Shown here in pieces: positions 9,277 to 16,118 of a DNA stretch of 21,684 nucleotides (position 1 is the first letter of the stretch; each line of letters starts with the position of its first letter). The position numbers were made by a program, and so were the translations under genes. The notes under the pieces were generated by a model. That model worked only from the letters and a program-made list of their open reading frames with translations. It was not told the DNA's origin and did no database searches. Source of the DNA: a virus; the IMG/VR virus record IMGVR_UViG_3300020180_000475, positions 1 through 21,684 of that record; one strand, written 5' to 3'.

Positions 9277-9312
9277 AAAAACAAAAACCCCGACAGCTTG
9301 TGGCTGCCAGGG
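9277..9312 (-). terminator. Rho-independent terminator after the SSB-like gene
   Basis: Read on the minus strand, a 10-bp stem (CCCTGGCAGC pairing with GCTGTCGGGG, two G-U pairs) with a 5-base loop CACAA is followed at once by TTTTTGTTTTT. It lies about 28 bases after the stop of the SSB-like gene and 38 bases before the next start. No clear promoter is visible between it and the next gene. Confidence 0.88.
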
Positions 9313-9340
9313 CTCTTGCTACAGATACATTGACGCCCGA

Positions 9341-9793
9341 TCAGGATGCCAATGCAACGTTTCTGTACGAGGCGTACAGCTTGGTCTTGTCGTGAGCATC
9401 AGCACGATTACCAATAGTGGCTGTGATCTCTATGCCTTCCAGCTTTTCAAGCAGGCTCAGAACATCAGTCACAGCCAGTGCCTCGGCCAATGCGCCATAA
9501 CGCAACTTGATGACAGACAACGTCTTGTCAATCTTTTCAGGATCACCGAAGAAGAAGGCTTCCCCGCACAGTGAGCCAGCGGGTACTGGAACGTCTTCCT
9601 TGTCTGCCAACTCAAGCGTAGCCAAGACAGTGTACGTAACGCTGATTGCTGGCTTGTCTCCGATCTCTTTGGAAGTCACTTCGGTAATCATCAGCCGGTA
9701 TGAACCCGGTGGCGGCGTGATGAATTCCGGCAAGTCTGCGACTTCATCAAGCGGCTTTGCCAGGATGGACTGCAACAGCGACAGATCTGACAT
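9341..9793 (-). CDS. Probable phage single-stranded-DNA-binding protein, 150 residues
   Basis: ATG 9793 follows AAAGGAAAC. After a short N-terminal helix comes TPPPGSYRLMITEV, then KPAISVTYTVLATLEL, an acidic loop, SLCGEAFFFG and a helical stretch, ending with EGIEITATIG and LYASYRNVALAS. The 'PxGxYxxxIxeV ... ISVTYxV' opening and strand-rich layout are like phage SSB-type proteins of the DUF669 kind. The place directly after a Sak4-like ATPase and a nuclease gene also fits, since Sak4 proteins are known to act with an SSB. It has no acidic C-terminal tail as in bacterial SSB. The gene is richer in GC and in CTG, GAC and AAG codons than its neighbours and has its own terminator, so I infer high expression. 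The SSB call is moderate; the gene itself is certain. Confidence 0.8.
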   Translation of the reverse strand: MSDLSLLQSILAKPLDEVADLPEFITPPPGSYRLMITEVTSKEIGDKPAISVTYTVLATLELADKEDVPVPAGSLCGEAFFFGDPEKIDKTLSVIKLRYGALAEALAVTDVLSLLEKLEGIEITATIGNRADAHDKTKLYASYRNVALAS

Positions 9794-9881
9794 GATTGTT
9801 TCCTTTCAATATAACTATAAGCTAATGCTAACAATGACTCTAGCCTAGTCTAAATACCCCAGGGCCGCTGAGGAGCCGGTA
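9794..9881 (-). other. Leader between the Sak4-like and SSB-like genes
   Basis: 88 bases, the longest gap within this part of the block. It contains the AAAGGA ribosome binding site of the SSB-like gene and AT-rich sequence (TTATAGTTATATTG) just upstream. TATATT would place the transcription start inside the ribosome binding site, and TATAGT has no good -35 partner, so I do not call a promoter. No strong hairpin was seen. Confidence 0.5.
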
Positions 9882-11063
9882 TTACTCCGTTGCTTCCAAC
9901 ACATTCTTTGCTAACGGTGCGGTAGGAATCTTCTCTCCCGGCTTTGGTTTCTTACCGCCGTGCTTATAAAACCATTCCGTCCAACTTCCCTTAAGCAAAG
10001 TTGCTGCATCCTTAGGACGAAACAGATGCAGTAGTGCTGGTATTTCCTGATCTTCAAGAGCGATGCCGCTACGGCTGCCAGTCTGAATGTTCCCAGCAAA
10101 AGTAGTGGCACTGTTATACGTATGCTTTCCGTTCACTACTCTAGTGAATACAACGGTGCCATAGTTTCTGGCAAAAGTCTTGCTGCTGTTATCACTGCCA
10201 GCCACAGCTGCAAGAGTCTTAACACCTGGTACTTCAGTCTCTACCATAGTCTCATGACTGATCCCAATAAAGTTACAATTAAGATCTTTGATGTAGTTAC
10301 CTAAGTTATCCATGATGTTCTTGAGACTGCCCCATTGATCTCGTTCGAACTTAAAATCTAACGGAGCTTCCTTGCCAGGAAAGAGTTGCTGTGTAATCTG
10401 GCGGCCCGCACTAGTAACGAATTGCGTCTGGCTATCCATCACAACAACCCAATTGTCTGGAAGCTGATTGAGTGCAAAGGTTGGCATGTTCTTACCTTCC
10501 TTCTTACACATGGGGCAGTCAACAATTCCGTGGTCAGTACACATGGTTATCTTCCGCCCAGTCACTACCTTAAGCATGGTGCGGACATACATTGGAGTAT
10601 CTGGAGTATCCAGAACCTTGAACGGAATAATGCGTTTGAGCAACTCAGGTGGCAGGTTGTCGTAAATAGCCTTGAGTCCCTTATCACCATCAAACCACAA
10701 GACATTATAAAACTCAGCGAGAATGCCAGCAGCAAGAGTCTTACCTGTCTTAGGCGGCCCGTATAAACAAACATGCTCTCGCTCCAGATCTCCTACGTCC
10801 ATCATGGTTGGTAATGACAGCAAACTGCTAGCCATTCCCTTGCGATCAAACACAACGGTTGTCTGCGGCTTAACTGCAACCGGTGCAAGGGATGCGGCAA
10901 CTACTATTGGTGCTACGGAAGTTGGTTCAATAGGCTCAATAGGCTGAACTTCTGGAGCTACAGTCTCAGGAACCTGTGCTTGTGCTCGCATCAATGTTAG
11001 TGCCCGCTCTGCTGCTATTCTAGCCTTGGCGGCAGCAACCTTAGCTTCTAATTCTGGAGTCAT
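9882..11063 (-). CDS. Sak4-like RecA-core ATPase (AAA_24 type), single-strand annealing/recombination
   Basis: A 393-residue protein. Walker A is GPPKTGKT (G102 to T109, lysine K108), after EHVCLY. Walker B is NWVVVMDS (D210). A sensor-type CNFIGISHE lies near 263-271. This matches the AAA_24/Sak4 group, phage RecA-like ATPases that assist strand annealing with an SSB. Between the Walker motifs there is a Cys/His knuckle CTDHGIVDCPMC (C175, H178, C183, C186) that could bind zinc. Residues 1-16 form a helix shared with two other proteins of the window. Residues 30-66 are a proline-rich linker (PIEPIEPTSVAP). The start is ATG 11063 with GAGG seven bases upstream, 8 bases after the nuclease stop, so it is in one operon with it. 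A nuclease, Sak4 and SSB set is typical of phage recombination cassettes. Confidence 0.88.
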   Translation of the reverse strand: MTPELEAKVAAAKARIAAERALTLMRAQAQVPETVAPEVQPIEPIEPTSVAPIVVAASLAPVAVKPQTTVVFDRKGMASSLLSLPTMMDVGDLEREHVCLYGPPKTGKTLAAGILAEFYNVLWFDGDKGLKAIYDNLPPELLKRIIPFKVLDTPDTPMYVRTMLKVVTGRKITMCTDHGIVDCPMCKKEGKNMPTFALNQLPDNWVVVMDSQTQFVTSAGRQITQQLFPGKEAPLDFKFERDQWGSLKNIMDNLGNYIKDLNCNFIGISHETMVETEVPGVKTLAAVAGSDNSSKTFARNYGTVVFTRVVNGKHTYNSATTFAGNIQTGSRSGIALEDQEIPALLHLFRPKDAATLLKGSWTEWFYKHGGKKPKPGEKIPTAPLAKNVLEATE

Positions 11064-11071
11064 GATAGCCT

Positions 11072-12142
11072 CTATCTAGGGTTGTCGATAAGATTACGTT
11101 GAGTGCTAATGATCTTGCTGATCTTGAATTGAAAATTCCAATCATAACTAAGAATCTCAGCATCTTCAACAGCCACAAAGTCTGCTCCTTGCGCTAGGTC
11201 ACACAAGCCAAAGTATTCACACACATAGCCGAAACGACTAACGCAATTATTACCTCGCTTCGGAAAGAACAAATGCGTGCGATAGTTATCTACTTGCTGA
11301 ATATCAAAAAACAATGTGTTCAACCAATCCGCACGATTGCTACGGAACTTTGGAAACTCCCAGTATTTGAAGTCATCTAAGGTAGTGACATAGCAGAGAT
11401 AGAACACATCATAATCCGAAACTACATCTAGACTATCAGCGATTTCGTCAAGGATAATGCTGTAGCCAGTTGCTTGTGGCGAATTCTTGTAGTGCGCTTC
11501 TTGTTGCTGCCTATTGCCAGTTGTCTTGATCTCAAGAACGCGTAAGCGTCCCGATGTCTTATGCCGTAGACACAAGTCCATGTGCCCCATGAAATAGTAG
11601 CCATTTTCCATGTCCACCAGCATCGACAATTCTGCTGCTGGCTTGGTCTCACCAGTCTCTTTATCAATGAAGTTAAAAACTTCCCACTCTCCGAAGAGGA
11701 TGGGAGCAATAGTCTGGAACTTCTCGATTGCGATGACACACTGAGTGAAACTCTTGTTATTTTTCTCTGGCTTGTAATCGAGTGGCAAGTCCCAAGCCAT
11801 GAACATATCATACCAGATCTGGTTCCAACTCTTACCAAGAAGGGTTGACTGTATGCCTGTCTCAAACGCACGACCGTATGCAAAATGCTCGTTGGTTTCT
11901 TCCCAGGAAACAGCTACCTTGAAACGCTCAGCTGACTTATACTTATTCAACTGAAACTTTCTAGGACACTCATAAAGAGCTTCCAAGGTAGAATAGCTAG
12001 TGACATTAATGCCGCGAGCCATCTCACGATACCGTCGCTGTTTAGAATCTTTTGCCTTGTTCGGACTGAAGTCAGTGCCACTAAATATGGGCGTGCCACT
12101 AAGTTTCAAAGCAAGATTGCTATCAAGATCGAGTGCCATCAT
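11072..12142 (-). CDS. PD-(D/E)XK nuclease of the Cas4/AddB-like kind, probable recombination exonuclease
   Basis: A 356-residue nuclease. The N-terminal motif is VTSYSTLEALYECPRKFQ (C59). The catalytic motifs are GHMDL (D189), VLEIKTT (E204, K206) and QATGY (Q223, Y227). Near the C-terminus are C300, C308 and C314 (CVSRFGYVCEYFGLCD). One Cys before and three after the nuclease core is the layout of the 4Fe-4S cluster in Cas4 and AddB nucleases, so a cluster is likely here, though the spacings differ. It probably resects DNA ends to give single strands for the Sak4-like ATPase next door. No CRISPR array or other Cas protein is present, so a CRISPR role is not suggested. The start is ATG 12142 (or the next ATG at 12139), overlapping the stop of the previous gene (ATGATG) with TGGAGTTAT as leader. 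Confidence 0.88.
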   Translation of the reverse strand: MMALDLDSNLALKLSGTPIFSGTDFSPNKAKDSKQRRYREMARGINVTSYSTLEALYECPRKFQLNKYKSAERFKVAVSWEETNEHFAYGRAFETGIQSTLLGKSWNQIWYDMFMAWDLPLDYKPEKNNKSFTQCVIAIEKFQTIAPILFGEWEVFNFIDKETGETKPAAELSMLVDMENGYYFMGHMDLCLRHKTSGRLRVLEIKTTGNRQQQEAHYKNSPQATGYSIILDEIADSLDVVSDYDVFYLCYVTTLDDFKYWEFPKFRSNRADWLNTLFFDIQQVDNYRTHLFFPKRGNNCVSRFGYVCEYFGLCDLAQGADFVAVEDAEILSYDWNFQFKISKIISTQRNLIDNPR

Positions 12143-12444
12143 AACTCCAGAATGTTATTGACGTTGATCTTTGTGCGCTTGTTAGCCTCTGCCTTCTGCT
12201 TTGCCGCAGTCATTTGCACAATGATAAGCCCCTTGTGACGTTGATGGATTTGCACAAGCATAGCAATTCCCTCATCATCTAGAAGGTGCGCTAATTCTTC
12301 ATGCGCTTGCATGTTCTTATGCAGATCTACCATTGCTTGCGGGATCAAAGGTACGCTAGTAGTTAGCATGCCCTTAAGAACTTCAAGCTGCCGAACCATA
12401 GCAATCACACTTGGATTGCTAATATCTGCCGTTTCTAGCATCAT
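12139..12444 (-). CDS. Hypothetical 101-residue helical protein
   Basis: ATG 12444 overlaps the stop of the preceding gene (ATGA) and follows AAGGTG. The protein is almost entirely helical with a basic C-terminal third (AAKQKAEANKRTKINVNN). It has no cysteine and no membrane segment. No family recognised. It lies directly before the nuclease gene, whose start overlaps its stop codon, so the two are coupled. A small accessory factor of the recombination cassette is possible but rests on position alone. Confidence 0.75.
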   Translation of the reverse strand: MMLETADISNPSVIAMVRQLEVLKGMLTTSVPLIPQAMVDLHKNMQAHEELAHLLDDEGIAMLVQIHQRHKGLIIVQMTAAKQKAEANKRTKINVNNILEL

Positions 12445-12668
12445 ATTTTCACCTTGCCGCTGCTAACAGCTTCTTCCGGCTTTATTTGTACGGCCAATTC
12501 AGTTGTCAGCACTACTGTCTTGAGCATCTTGTTTACATGTATGCCCGTGACTGCATGATATTGCCCGCTCTTAGTCGGACTAGCTAACAACAGTGCATAC
12601 GTATGAATATCTTTTGGGCCTTCAGACATATGCTTAGCAAAATTAAACAGTGTGATCGGTGGTTTCAT
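12441..12668 (-). CDS. Hypothetical 75-residue protein
   Basis: I choose ATG 12668 rather than the TTG at 12782 that a longest-frame rule would give. The longer form would overlap the zinc-finger gene 12671-12889 almost completely, whereas ATG 12668 lies three bases from that gene's TAG and has GGGAG just upstream. The protein starts MKPPITLFNFAKHM, contains HTYALLLASPTKSGQYHAV and ends EEAVSSGKVKI; it looks like a small alpha/beta domain. Function not recognised. Its stop overlaps the next ATG (ATGA). Confidence 0.72.
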   Translation of the reverse strand: MKPPITLFNFAKHMSEGPKDIHTYALLLASPTKSGQYHAVTGIHVNKMLKTVVLTTELAVQIKPEEAVSSGKVKI

Positions 12669-12670
12669 TT

Positions 12671-12889
12671 CTACTCCCAAGTACACTTGTGTTTGCGAGG
12701 TTCCCAAGTACGAGCACCGCACGCACGGCACTCTAAGACAGGTAACTTCTCGCCCCAAATACTGACGTGCCAAAGTCCCCAACTTACGCCAATGCCATGC
12801 TTACGAAAGACAGGGGAAGTGCGAGAGAGCCTCAAAATACTTGGCTTCCAACGCCATTCAAATCGTACTTTTATAACTTCCAGTTCCAT
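12671..12889 (-). CDS. Small zinc-finger-like protein, 72 residues
   Basis: ATG 12889 with a strong AGGAGA site 7 bases upstream. The protein is rich in Trp and Arg (VRFEWRWKPSILRLSRTS, VSWGLWHVSIWG) and ends in a possible zinc site, ECRACGARTWEPRKHKC (C54, C57, H67, C69). A basic, Trp-rich small protein with a Cx2C...HxC end may bind nucleic acid or a host protein. I do not recognise the family. It sits in a run of small coupled genes upstream of the recombination cassette. Confidence 0.75.
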   Translation of the reverse strand: MELEVIKVRFEWRWKPSILRLSRTSPVFRKHGIGVSWGLWHVSIWGEKLPVLECRACGARTWEPRKHKCTWE

Positions 12890-12915
12890 GATATTTCTCC
12901 TAGTAGTAACATCGG

Positions 12916-13329
12916 TTACTTCGGCTGTGCTCCGATATCATCGGGGTTGTTGGGATCATAGAACAATCCCTTGCCAACTTCCACACCAGAGCCCAGCTGG
13001 AAGTCAACATTTTGTTGCCGCTCATCAGCTATGCTATCTCGCATGGCACGAATCTGTGCGGCATTGTAGTCATTAGCTGTTCGCCGCTTGAGAGCTCTAA
13101 GCAACAGCGCGTATCCCAAAGCAGCGGGCATGCCTGATTGTACTTGCGTACCCAAGTATTCATTAAGCAGCACAAATGCGCTACCATCATCAAGCTTGAC
13201 TTGTGCAAACGCCAGCGCCGCATTAAGCTCCTTGTGATGCAACGTAAGTTCTTTTACAAACTCTATGTATACTTCTGGCATTACGGTAACAACAAACTTA
13301 CCTTGCCGATATACTTCTTGATCGCTCAT
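12916..13329 (-). CDS. Hypothetical 137-residue protein
   Basis: ATG 13329 overlaps the stop of the preceding gene (ATGA). The first half has two predicted helices and strands (KFVVTVMPEVYIEFVKELT), the middle is helical (ALGYALLLRALKRR), and the end is polar and acidic (YDPNNPDDIGAQPK). No known motif, no membrane segment, no cysteine. Function unknown; it belongs to the small-gene cluster. Confidence 0.75.
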   Translation of the reverse strand: MSDQEVYRQGKFVVTVMPEVYIEFVKELTLHHKELNAALAFAQVKLDDGSAFVLLNEYLGTQVQSGMPAALGYALLLRALKRRTANDYNAAQIRAMRDSIADERQQNVDFQLGSGVEVGKGLFYDPNNPDDIGAQPK

Positions 13330-13757
13330 GATTGCCTCGCAACAGTTCGTAATTCTTGAATCAATTCTGCGGAAACCCCTGCTTGTTCAAGGGAATAAGT
13401 AATCTGATACATCAATTGCTCTGCCCTAGCACTAGCTAACGCAACACTGTGCTCAGCAATTCCTTGTTGATCTTGCGCTTTGTTTGCGGCCCGCAATAGA
13501 CTAATAGCCTCATCTTTTGCAACAACAGCATATACCCAAGGAAGGATATCTACTACCATGGCAAACAACGATAGGACAGCTGGCACACTCTCCGCACTTA
13601 TCGTTGCGCTTCCAATGTGACTATAGCTGATTGCTATGTATTTCAGCACTCCACTAAGATCAACAAGATGAAGTTGTCCAACTAATTCTTCGGGAGTTTT
13701 CCCTAGGTGAGCAGCTATCTTGGTTCTAACTTCATCTTGCTTCTGTTTATAGTCCAT
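13326..13757 (-). CDS. Hypothetical 143-residue helical protein
   Basis: ATG 13757 shares one base with the preceding stop (TAATG) and follows AAGGAAC. The N-terminus (KIAAHLGKTPEELVGQ) looks like a small helical domain. The middle contains a hydrophobic run (AVLSLFAMVVDILPWVYAVV, about residues 60-79) that could be a membrane segment or a buried helix, and the rest is amphipathic helix. No family recognised. Confidence 0.75.
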   Translation of the reverse strand: MDYKQKQDEVRTKIAAHLGKTPEELVGQLHLVDLSGVLKYIAISYSHIGSATISAESVPAVLSLFAMVVDILPWVYAVVAKDEAISLLRAANKAQDQQGIAEHSVALASARAEQLMYQITYSLEQAGVSAELIQELRTVARQS

Positions 13758-14083
13758 TACAGTTCCTTGATTGCACGTATGCTGGTATCAAGAACCAAGC
13801 GGAACGTCAGTTTAACTGCGTATCCTTTGGCCGTTAAGTCACTTAGATTCGGGAGCGTAGGATCAAGAGGCTCAGCTGCGGAAGATAAAACATATCCAGC
13901 ATCTTTGCTATCATCCTTGCTTTTTTCTTTCTTTACTGCGTTGACAATGGTAAGGCTATCTGGGATAGAAGCATAAACACGTATGATGCGATTAGCCTTG
14001 AGCTGCGTCCACAGCTCTGCATACTTACGTTTCTTAGGCTGATCTAACTTAGCCAGTGCTTCATCCAGATCTTCCATAATCAT
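13757..14083 (-). CDS. Hypothetical 108-residue protein
   Basis: ATG 14083 overlaps the preceding stop (ATGA), with TGGAGTTAT as leader; ATG 14077 is an alternative. The protein begins with a charged helix (EDLDEALAKLDQPKKRKYAE), has RIIRVYASIPDSLTIVNAV in the middle, a lysine- and serine-rich loop (KKEKSKDDSKD), and ends with GYAVKLTFRLVLDTSIRAIK, which suggests a beta-rich end. No recognised motif. Confidence 0.75.
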   Translation of the reverse strand: MIMEDLDEALAKLDQPKKRKYAELWTQLKANRIIRVYASIPDSLTIVNAVKKEKSKDDSKDAGYVLSSAAEPLDPTLPNLSDLTAKGYAVKLTFRLVLDTSIRAIKEL

Positions 14084-14484
14084 AACTCCACGATCTTGTT
14101 GGGATCAATACGCTTTCCTATACGCGCCCGCGCAGCATCAATCTTAGCTTGCGTCTCTGGGCTAATTGATTTCTTAGCAGCATTAAACCCTGTTACTTGT
14201 TGAAGAACAGATGTAGGAACAATAGCGGCAGTAGGAACGATGGACCCAACCGGGATAGAAATAGGCTCAAACCATAGCCCATCTTTTCCACAGCCACCAT
14301 AGCCTACATGCGCCCTAGCATCTTCGCATGTTCTATGAACGAACAAGTTAGTGCCAGTAACAAGATCATACCCATCAAGATTATCGGGAGCAAAACAACG
14401 GAACCTAGACGAATCATAGGTTCCGTTAGTCGCAACCCAGCGACAGTTAACACAAAAATTTGGCTTGCTACCTTCGTCCATCAT
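14080..14484 (-). CDS. Zinc-ribbon-like protein with C-terminal shared helical module, 134 residues
   Basis: ATG 14484 shares one base with the preceding stop (TGATG); the ATG at 14481 is equally possible. The N-terminal domain has C11, C14 (NFCVNCRW), C30 (RFRCFAP), C53 (RTCEDARA) and C65 (GYGGCGKDGLWFE), a Cx2C-x15-C-x22-C pattern typical of a small zinc-binding phage domain. After a flexible Val/Pro linker (IVPTAAIVPTS), residues 107-122 (ISPETQAKIDAARARI) match the N-terminal helices of the Sak4-like ATPase and of the RecD-like helicase. This links the protein to the replication and recombination set. The biochemical role is unknown; an adaptor is my inference. Confidence 0.82.
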   Translation of the reverse strand: MMDEGSKPNFCVNCRWVATNGTYDSSRFRCFAPDNLDGYDLVTGTNLFVHRTCEDARAHVGYGGCGKDGLWFEPISIPVGSIVPTAAIVPTSVLQQVTGFNAAKKSISPETQAKIDAARARIGKRIDPNKIVEL

Positions 14485-14906
14485 CAGTCCAATATCTCAA
14501 AAGAAATAAAGCGCTTGGTTTCCGTAGGTATCTCACGGGAAAATATTACGCGACGCAGTGCTGGAGAATCCCCAACAGTCGTTATCTTGTAAACAATTGT
14601 AAAGTCTACGAAGTCATGAAACGCTTGAGTTAACTTCTTATCCGCGCTACGGATAACTGACAGATGATGATGCAACTTTGCTGCCATGTTCGCTGTCTCT
14701 GAATGCGTTTCGAACGTAAGCGCAACCCTGCGGCCCAGCTTAAGCGTAGCATAGATGTCTTTAACAGACATGCCAGGATCAATAGCCTCTGGCACATGAA
14801 CATCTGCCATGATCTCATTGTACGCCGCTGTCTGCGCATCTTCGGCAGACTGTTCAGCACATACAGTGCAAGTTTCAAAGTCATTACCATGCTGGCATCC
14901 AGTCAT
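14484..14906 (-). CDS. Hypothetical 140-residue protein with N-terminal Cys/His cluster
   Basis: ATG 14906 overlaps the preceding stop (ATGA), and AAGGAAAC lies upstream. The first 16 residues hold C4, H6, C13 and C16 (CQHGNDFETCTVC), a possible small zinc site. The remainder is alpha/beta with DPGMSVKDIYATLKLGRRV, LTFETHSETANMAAKLHHH and a C-terminal strand region (RRVIFSREIP, RFISFEILD). No family recognised. It is directly coupled to the zinc-ribbon gene that follows. Confidence 0.77.
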   Translation of the reverse strand: MTGCQHGNDFETCTVCAEQSAEDAQTAAYNEIMADVHVPEAIDPGMSVKDIYATLKLGRRVALTFETHSETANMAAKLHHHLSVIRSADKKLTQAFHDFVDFTIVYKITTVGDSPALRRVIFSREIPTETKRFISFEILD

Positions 14907-15253
14907 ACAGTTTCCTTCTTCTTTGGGGTAACACTAACATCCATGCCTCTGTTATCATCAATGATAACATGCCCATGAATAACAGAATCTTCTATGCCTT
15001 TATCTCCCAACGGACGAAGCTCAATTTCCAGTGTACAGAATTCTTCGACTACTCGCATTACTATAAATGGGCCAAGTTTGACTGGTAGCTTAAAACTTAA
15101 AGCAACCAATGGATGCGTTTGATACGTTAGCCGCTTACAATCTTCACAGTGACTGATATCAGAAAGCACTGAAGCAAGCTCTCCGTTTAACGAGGAAAAA
15201 TTGCCCGTCATATTCTGATAGATAGCAACGTCTCCAGCTTTGAAGTGGCCCAT
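14903..15253 (-). CDS. Hypothetical 116-residue protein with SH3-like start
   Basis: ATG 15253 with AGGGAATT just upstream. The opening FKAGDVAIYQN followed by LNGELASVLS looks like a small beta barrel of the SH3 or KOW type, and C36 and C39 (HCEDC) could form half a zinc site. The C-terminal half is strand-rich (RVVEEFCTLEIELRPLG) with a basic end (TPKKKETV). Function unknown. It opens a long chain of overlapping small genes. Confidence 0.77.
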   Translation of the reverse strand: MGHFKAGDVAIYQNMTGNFSSLNGELASVLSDISHCEDCKRLTYQTHPLVALSFKLPVKLGPFIVMRVVEEFCTLEIELRPLGDKGIEDSVIHGHVIIDDNRGMDVSVTPKKKETV

Positions 15254-15280
15254 TTTAATTCCCTAATGGTAAAAAGTTTT

Positions 15281-15457
15281 TTACAGCTGAATTGTTGGGA
15301 TATCAGTTTCAAATTCCACGGCACGGACTAACATCCGCACTAGTGCAAAGTCATGCTTGTCCATGCTTATTTGTTGCAGCTTTGAGTTCCTAACTGCATT
15401 AAGAATTACGATCAGACGCGCACGGTCTGCGTTGGCAAGTTCTGAAGTGAGTTTCAT
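15281..15457 (-). CDS. Hypothetical 58-residue helical protein
   Basis: A short gene below common length cut-offs. ATG 15457, TAA 15283-15281, with AGGAG 7 bases before the start. The protein is compact and helical, with LTSELANADRARLIVILNAV, then SMDKHDFALVRMLVRAVE and a polar end (TDIPTIQL). It has the even mix of charged and aliphatic residues of a real folded protein. It is the first gene after the 275-bp non-coding gap. Family unknown. Confidence 0.75.
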   Translation of the reverse strand: MKLTSELANADRARLIVILNAVRNSKLQQISMDKHDFALVRMLVRAVEFETDIPTIQL

Positions 15458-15502
15458 GGCAAGGCTCCTGATAAGACTATTGTGTGTTATGAAGTACTAC
15501 GA

Positions 15503-15534
15503 GGAAAGACTACTGCGGAAAGACTACTGCGGAA
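15503..15534. repeat. Tandem repeat, 14-bp unit, 2.3 copies
   Basis: GGAAAGACTACTGC occurs twice in a row without mismatch, then GGAA starts a third copy. A degenerate copy (GAAGTACTACGAG) lies directly before, at 15491-15503. Confidence 0.85.
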
Positions 15535-15721
15535 CATTAATGCATACTCGGTAGTTTTCGTAAACAGAACACATACAACATGCCGATCTAGGCTAAAATT
15601 GTGTTCGTTCGCTACTTACTACCGGGTAGACACTACCTTAGCTGGGAGTCTAGGGATCCAGACCTATTACCTTTACTAGATTCAATCTGCGATGCCTTGC
15701 GCCATACTAAGTTACTACCTG

Positions 15722-15731
15722 CCCGGCCGGG
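15722..15731. repeat. Perfect GC palindrome CCCGGCCGGG
   Basis: A 10-bp perfect palindrome, two bases past the stop of the GTG-start gene on the minus strand. It is not followed by a T-run, so it is not a standard terminator. It could be a binding site for a dimeric protein, or chance. Confidence 0.5.
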
Positions 15732-15732
15732 G

Positions 15733-16023
15733 TTAGGGAACGATGTTTGCTGCTTTCAGCACTCTATCGTCATATATCGGCTGCATGAAATGGGCGACAT
15801 AATCATCCCAGTCAACGTTATTATTTTCAACAAGAAGAATCTGAGCAACAAACAACAGTTGCTTATCTTCACTGTTAAACCTTCGAAGGATTGGTGTGAT
15901 CTCAGCATGACCAGTTATATATACGCTGTATTGGCGCAATACACGTGCCTCTTCGGCTGGAATAGAATCTTCCGAACACTCAAGAATAAGGGCGCTGTTT
16001 GCAATATTGATTGTACCATGCAC
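15733..16023 (-). CDS. Hypothetical 96-residue protein (GTG start)
   Basis: I choose GTG 16023 because a strong AGGAG lies 7 bases upstream. The longer frame from ATG 16158 would begin inside the preceding gene and read through a hairpin. The protein starts (V)HGTINIANSALILECSED, followed by AEEARVLRQYSVYITGHAEI, PILRRFNSEDKQLLFVAQIL and a C-terminal part rich in Asp and Tyr (VDWDDYVAHFMQPIYDDR). It looks like a small alpha/beta protein. No family recognised. It is the second gene downstream of the strong promoter at 16979-17007. Confidence 0.72.
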   Translation of the reverse strand: MHGTINIANSALILECSEDSIPAEEARVLRQYSVYITGHAEITPILRRFNSEDKQLLFVAQILLVENNNVDWDDYVAHFMQPIYDDRVLKAANIVP

Positions 16024-16080
16024 GTTATTTCTCCTGATAGGATTGTTAGGAAAGCTGGCAGCAATTGCGTTGGCAATCAC

Positions 16081-16118
16081 CAACAAGCGCCTATCAATAT
16101 TCCGACTGGCGCTTGCTG
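16081..16118 (-). other. RNA hairpin between the 258-residue orphan and the GTG-start gene
   Basis: On the minus strand CAGCAAGCGCC pairs with GGCGCTTGTTG: 11 bp with one G-U pair and a 16-base loop. No T-run follows, so it is not a classical terminator. It could stabilise the 3' end of the orphan mRNA or be a processing site. Confidence 0.55.

Larger units (their letters stand above)
15458..15732. other. 275-bp non-coding gap with repeats and palindromes
   Basis: No convincing gene on either strand. It holds the 14-bp tandem repeat at 15503-15534, an inverted repeat GGTAG-ACA-CTACC at 15625-15637, two exact TTACTACC copies at 15616 and 15712, and the palindrome CCCGGCCGGG at 15722-15731. 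I looked for a tRNA and for a terminator and found neither. It may hold a replication origin, a regulatory site or a structured RNA. Confidence 0.55.

Noticed and set aside
9794-9881. Possible promoter before the SSB-like gene (TTATAGTTATATTG)
   Set aside because: TATATT would place the transcription start inside the ribosome site, and TATAGT has no acceptable -35 at 16-18 bases.
11072-12142. CRISPR-associated Cas4 as evidence of a CRISPR system
   Set aside because: No repeat-spacer array and no other Cas gene is present. The Sak4 and SSB neighbours point to phage recombination.
12669-12782. Longer form of the 75-residue gene from TTG 12782
   Set aside because: It would cover most of the zinc-finger gene 12671-12889, which has a strong AGGAGA site. 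ATG 12668 has its own GGGAG.
15600-15720. Possible tRNA or structured tRNA-like gene in the gap
   Set aside because: No cloverleaf could be folded and no T-loop consensus was found on either strand.
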